This document shows positions 63,469-64,000 of a stretch of DNA of 64,000 nucleotides, piece by piece. The DNA is taken from positions 186,001 through 250,000 of the forward strand of contig JACRHL010000003.1 of assembly GCA_016212085.1 (NCBI GenBank). Direction: 5' to 3'. Both the position numbers and the translations under genes were made by a program. Below the pieces are notes generated by a model. That model searched no databases, was not told where the DNA came from, and was given only the letters and a program-made list of their open reading frames with translations. Positions within the stretch are counted from its first letter, which is position 1, and each line of letters opens with the position of its first letter. Origin of the DNA: Nitrospirota bacterium. Its GTDB lineage: Bacteria; Nitrospirota; JACRHL01.

Positions 63469-64000
63469 CTAAAAGAGCTTGTCGAGCAGTGCCCGGAACA
63501 TGAGCACCAGCGCGTCCCAGATGCGGGTGAAAAACCCGCCCTCCGGCACCTCGCGGTCGGCCACCAGCGAGACCTCGCGCACCACCTCGGTGCCCACGTA
63601 CACCTGGGCTGTGCCCACCACCTGGCCCTTGGCCACCGGCGCCTCCAGCTCGGCGACGGTGGCCGCCACCGTCACCTCGGCCTCGCGCTCGCGCGGCACC
63701 GAGACGAACACCGGCCCATCGGGCACGGCGCCGACGCTGTCGGCGGCGCCCTTCCACACCACCACCTGGGCCACCGGCTCGCCGGGCTTGATGGCCCGCA
63801 CTGTGGCGAACCGGCGGAAGGCGGCCAGCAGGTAGCGCTCGGCGATCTCCTCGCGGCTGGTCTCGCCGTCCGCGCCCATCACCGCCACGATGAAGCGCTG
63901 CTCCCCCTTTTGCGCCGAGGCCACCAGGTGGAAGCCGTCCTCCTCCGTGTGGCCGGTCTTCACGCCGTCCACGCCGATGTTCTTCCACAGCAGCCGGTTG
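63469..64000 (-). CDS. D-alanyl-D-alanine carboxypeptidase, C-terminal part (gene runs off the window)
   Basis: The last 177 residues of a DacA/DacC-type (PBP5/6) peptidoglycan carboxypeptidase. The KTG box is seen in VDGVKTGHTEEDGFHLVASA, the ERYLLAAFRRFATV segment ends the catalytic domain, and a beta-rich PBP5-C domain follows. The C-terminus ends with an amphipathic membrane helix (FFTRIWDALVLMFRALLDKLF), as in PBP5. The serine SxxK motif lies beyond 64000. Confidence 0.93.
   Translation of the reverse strand, partial: NRLLWKNIGVDGVKTGHTEEDGFHLVASAQKGEQRFIVAVMGADGETSREEIAERYLLAAFRRFATVRAIKPGEPVAQVVVWKGAADSVGAVPDGPVFVSVPREREAEVTVAATVAELEAPVAKGQVVGTAQVYVGTEVVREVSLVADREVPEGGFFTRIWDALVLMFRALLDKLF

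Overview
The window is a 64 kb piece of a very GC-rich bacterial chromosome (about 70% G+C by eye). The cell is a diderm that makes lipopolysaccharide: it has kdsB, an outer-membrane beta-barrel protein, many lipoproteins and a TolQ homologue. Thirty-six CXXCH haem motifs in six multihaem c-type cytochromes, plus NHL-propeller lipoproteins and a parvulin-type chaperone, point to a respiratory lifestyle with electron transfer to or across the outer membrane. This resembles metal-respiring Desulfobacterota (Geobacter-like) or another proteobacterium-grade lineage. I cannot place the species from the sequence alone. No rRNA, CRISPR array, transposase or integrase gene was seen.

Region 1 (1-4115, minus strand) is a housekeeping operon, lepA-lepB-kdsB-pyrG, with overlapping or abutting genes. 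Region 2 (4168-17306, minus) holds a 4094-residue secreted protein built of about 18 IPT/TIG-like repeats, two glycine-rich modules and four fibronectin III domains, followed by a small secreted partner. Region 3 (17540-31670) is the most distinctive part. It is a tightly packed minus-strand operon of ten genes: propeller lipoprotein, pentahaem cytochrome, NHL lipoprotein, tetrahaem cytochrome, parvulin-like PPIase, 613-residue beta-barrel, second NHL lipoprotein, 12-haem cytochrome and two FGE-fold proteins. Two trihaem c7-type cytochromes are transcribed divergently from it. The gene set resembles what I recall of loci for OmcE/OmcS cytochrome filaments and porin-cytochrome conduits. The first 290 residues of the 12-haem protein look like a complete copy of the tetrahaem protein.

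Region 4 (31798-43608, plus) contains an MsbA-like exporter, a TPR/O-GlcNAc-transferase-like protein, three anaerobic-type cobalamin genes (cbiD, cobH/cbiC, cobL/cbiET), tRNA-Asp, an orphan tolQ with a coiled-coil lipoprotein, mutL, and a pentahaem c554-like cytochrome. Region 5 (43623-46118, minus) is a glutamate-ligase module: RimK, a retropepsin-like RimB and an AstE/aspartoacylase-like enzyme.

Region 6 (46150-53262) looks accessory. Two degenerate repeats derived from tRNA-Arg(CCU) and an intact tRNA-Arg bracket a HigBA toxin-antitoxin pair, CstA with YbdD, an amino-acid permease, a DedA protein and a secreted protein of unknown function. Region 7 (53282-64000) has a sulfotransferase, then a long minus-strand operon: His-rich cupin, PCP-reductase-like mini-protein, zinc-ribbon mini-protein, PmbA, a Gld-type ABC transporter, a DUF4340 protein, exosortase and EpsI. 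It ends with a thiamine-binding protein, a thiolase and the C-terminus of a DD-carboxypeptidase.
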